Shown here: positions 6,815 to 7,576 of the stretch, piece by piece
How the letters are laid out: each line of letters opens with the position of its first letter
Numbering within the stretch: position 1 is the first letter of the stretch
Made by a program: the position numbers and the translations under genes
DNA from: an uncultured Bacteroidota bacterium
GTDB taxonomy: Bacteria; Bacteroidota; Bacteroidia; Chitinophagales; Chitinophagaceae
Assembly: GCA_903913355.1 (NCBI GenBank)
Contig: CAIWKU010000192.1
Coordinates: forward strand, 1 to 7,576
Direction of reading: 5' to 3'
Length of the DNA stretch: 7,576 nt
Notes under the pieces: generated by a model
Databases searched by the model: none
Seen by the model: the letters and a program-made list of their open reading frames with translations, nothing else
Told to the model about the DNA's origin: nothing

Positions 6815-7570
6815 ATGAAAAAACTCATTGGGCTAATTGCCGTAATATCTGTACTCCTGTTTCTTGTATTTACAGATTGCACTAAAAATACAGCATCCAA
6901 TAATTCCGGAAATTCCGGAACCACAGGCACAACTTCCAATCCGTCAGCAAAATATAAAGGAGCATTAGTAGGCTCTACTGGATACCTGACGGCTTTTTTA
7001 CAGGGAAATAATAGCTATATCAATGTATTCTATGTAGATAGTAGCAAAACCCCGGTTACTGTTATCAAGGATTCGCTAACTACTTCTGGGTTGGCTAACT
7101 GGTATCCGGGACAGGGAAATGCTCTTTCTAATGTTCTGTTCAAGGGAAGTTCCGGGATTACTGTTACCCTTGTTTCCGTTAATGCAGATGGAAGTAACCC
7201 AGTTGTTTCAATGAGTGTTCCAAATGACCCGTATGCAAAAGTGTATATGTTGCGTGATTCAGTTGCTTCTGCTCCATTGCAAGTTTATAATGGAAAAGCT
7301 ACACCAGTAGGAAATGGAGTTGCCGGGTCGGGAGGAAATTGCACTTGTGCTGTTAAAACAATTAATTTTGTAGTTAATCCTGCATATATAGGAAGTCAAT
7401 ATGCCGGGGTTACCGCAATTTATATTGATAATTCTTCTCATTTGGCAGGTTTTTTAAATGGTCAAAGCACTTTAGGACAGACCAATGGAAGAGTCCTCGG
7501 TCTCCATCACTACTTGCGCACGTCGCATGGCATCGGGAGGAGCCCAGCGACGAGCAAAGCACTGTCTTAG
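6815..7570 (+). CDS. Unrecognised lipoprotein-like exported protein, 3' end suspect
   Basis: I do not recognise the family. The 251-codon frame begins with a typical export leader (MKKLIGLIAVISVLLFLVF) and a Cys at 22. The lipobox FTDC has an unusual Asp at -1, so lipidation is probable but not certain. A Ser/Asn/Gly/Thr-rich linker (about 24-45) follows, partly built from a 9-bp tandem repeat (Asn-Ser-Gly twice, positions 6902-6919). The body (46-225) is rich in Gly, Ser, Val and Tyr, as in secreted beta-sheet proteins, with a Cys-Thr-Cys at 176-178. Two segments resemble each other weakly (GYLTAFLQGNNS at 56 and SHLAGFLNGQST at 208), hinting at an internal duplication. From about residue 226 (RVLGLHHYL onwards) composition and codon use change sharply. 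The stop at 7568-7570 is therefore probably not the native one, and the real protein is likely longer. Start ATG 6815 fits the signal peptide. Confidence 0.7.
   Translation: MKKLIGLIAVISVLLFLVFTDCTKNTASNNSGNSGTTGTTSNPSAKYKGALVGSTGYLTAFLQGNNSYINVFYVDSSKTPVTVIKDSLTTSGLANWYPGQGNALSNVLFKGSSGITVTLVSVNADGSNPVVSMSVPNDPYAKVYMLRDSVASAPLQVYNGKATPVGNGVAGSGGNCTCAVKTINFVVNPAYIGSQYAGVTAIYIDNSSHLAGFLNGQSTLGQTNGRVLGLHHYLRTSHGIGRSPATSKALS
6902..6919 (+). repeat. Two tandem copies of a 9-bp unit
   Basis: AATTCCGGA occurs twice in a row and in frame, coding Asn-Ser-Gly twice in the low-complexity linker after the lipoprotein leader. Such short repeats in linkers are prone to slippage and length change. Confidence 0.75.
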
Positions 7571-7576
7571 GACACA
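7490..7576. other. GC-rich terminal segment, probable foreign or chimeric joint
   Basis: By hand count, G+C is 21 of 60 at 7381-7440, 26 of 60 at 7441-7500, and 37 of 60 at 7501-7560. In the reading frame, A/T-ending codons give way to CGC, ACG, TCG, GGC, GCG and CTG, and the peptide changes from Gly/Ser/Asn-rich to Arg/His-rich. I do not recognise the segment as an insertion-sequence end, tRNA or known adapter. The change lies within about 90 bp of the end of the sequence, which favours an assembly chimera or library artefact. A true mobile-element edge is possible. The exact joint cannot be fixed; it lies roughly between 7480 and 7500. Confidence 0.5.

Noticed and set aside
7259..7441. Minus-strand 60-codon frame antisense to the terminal lipoprotein gene
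   Set aside because: There is no homology signal or signal peptide, and the opposite strand has a convincing exported protein.

Overview
The window looks like AT-rich chromosomal DNA from a Gram-negative Bacteroidota member, most probably a Chitinophagaceae-like lineage. This rests on several features together. The coding sequences favour A/T-ending codons and have no clear Shine-Dalgarno sites. Exported proteins carry lipoprotein-type leaders followed by Asn/Ser/Thr/Gly-rich linkers. The set of families (MORN-repeat YwqK-like lipoprotein, SCO1 lipoprotein, DUF4337) is also typical. The genus assignment is inference from style, not from a marker gene.

Layout. (1) Positions 1-1250, plus strand: the 3' part of an LtaS-like sulfatase-fold membrane phosphotransferase, cut by the left edge. 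(2) Positions 1307-2973, minus strand, convergent with (1): a GT-B glycosyltransferase (MGT/sterol-glucosyltransferase type), followed 5 nt later by a single-domain response-regulator-like protein. That protein has lost its phospho-acceptor Asp (now Asn) and its conserved Lys (now Ile). (3) Positions 3034-5736, minus strand: a tightly packed copper cassette of multicopper oxidase lipoprotein, MORN-repeat protein and SCO1/SenC lipoprotein. The first two genes are 2 nt apart and the last two overlap by 11 nt. (4) Positions 5737-6023: the leader region of the cassette, with a pair of near-identical 14-bp palindromes that look like operator half-sites or a long hairpin. (5) Positions 6024-6536, minus strand: a small DUF4337 membrane protein. 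(6) Positions 6815-7570, plus strand: an unrecognised lipoprotein-like protein whose last ~26 codons run into a GC-rich stretch unlike the rest, probably a chimeric or foreign joint at the contig end.

How the genes fit together. The oxidase and SCO protein should both act outside the cytoplasm, on the periplasmic face or membrane-anchored. SCO proteins carry copper to, or reduce thiols of, copper enzymes. The MORN-repeat protein between them is co-translated and so probably belongs to the same process, but its role is unknown. The glycosyltransferase and degenerate receiver 60 bp downstream may be read from the same transcript or be a separate unit.

The points most worth following up are the degenerate receiver, the Leu at the expected type-1 copper axial position of the oxidase, the paired palindromes upstream of the cassette, and the compositional break at the right end. 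I see no CRISPR array, tRNA, rRNA, transposase or phage gene.
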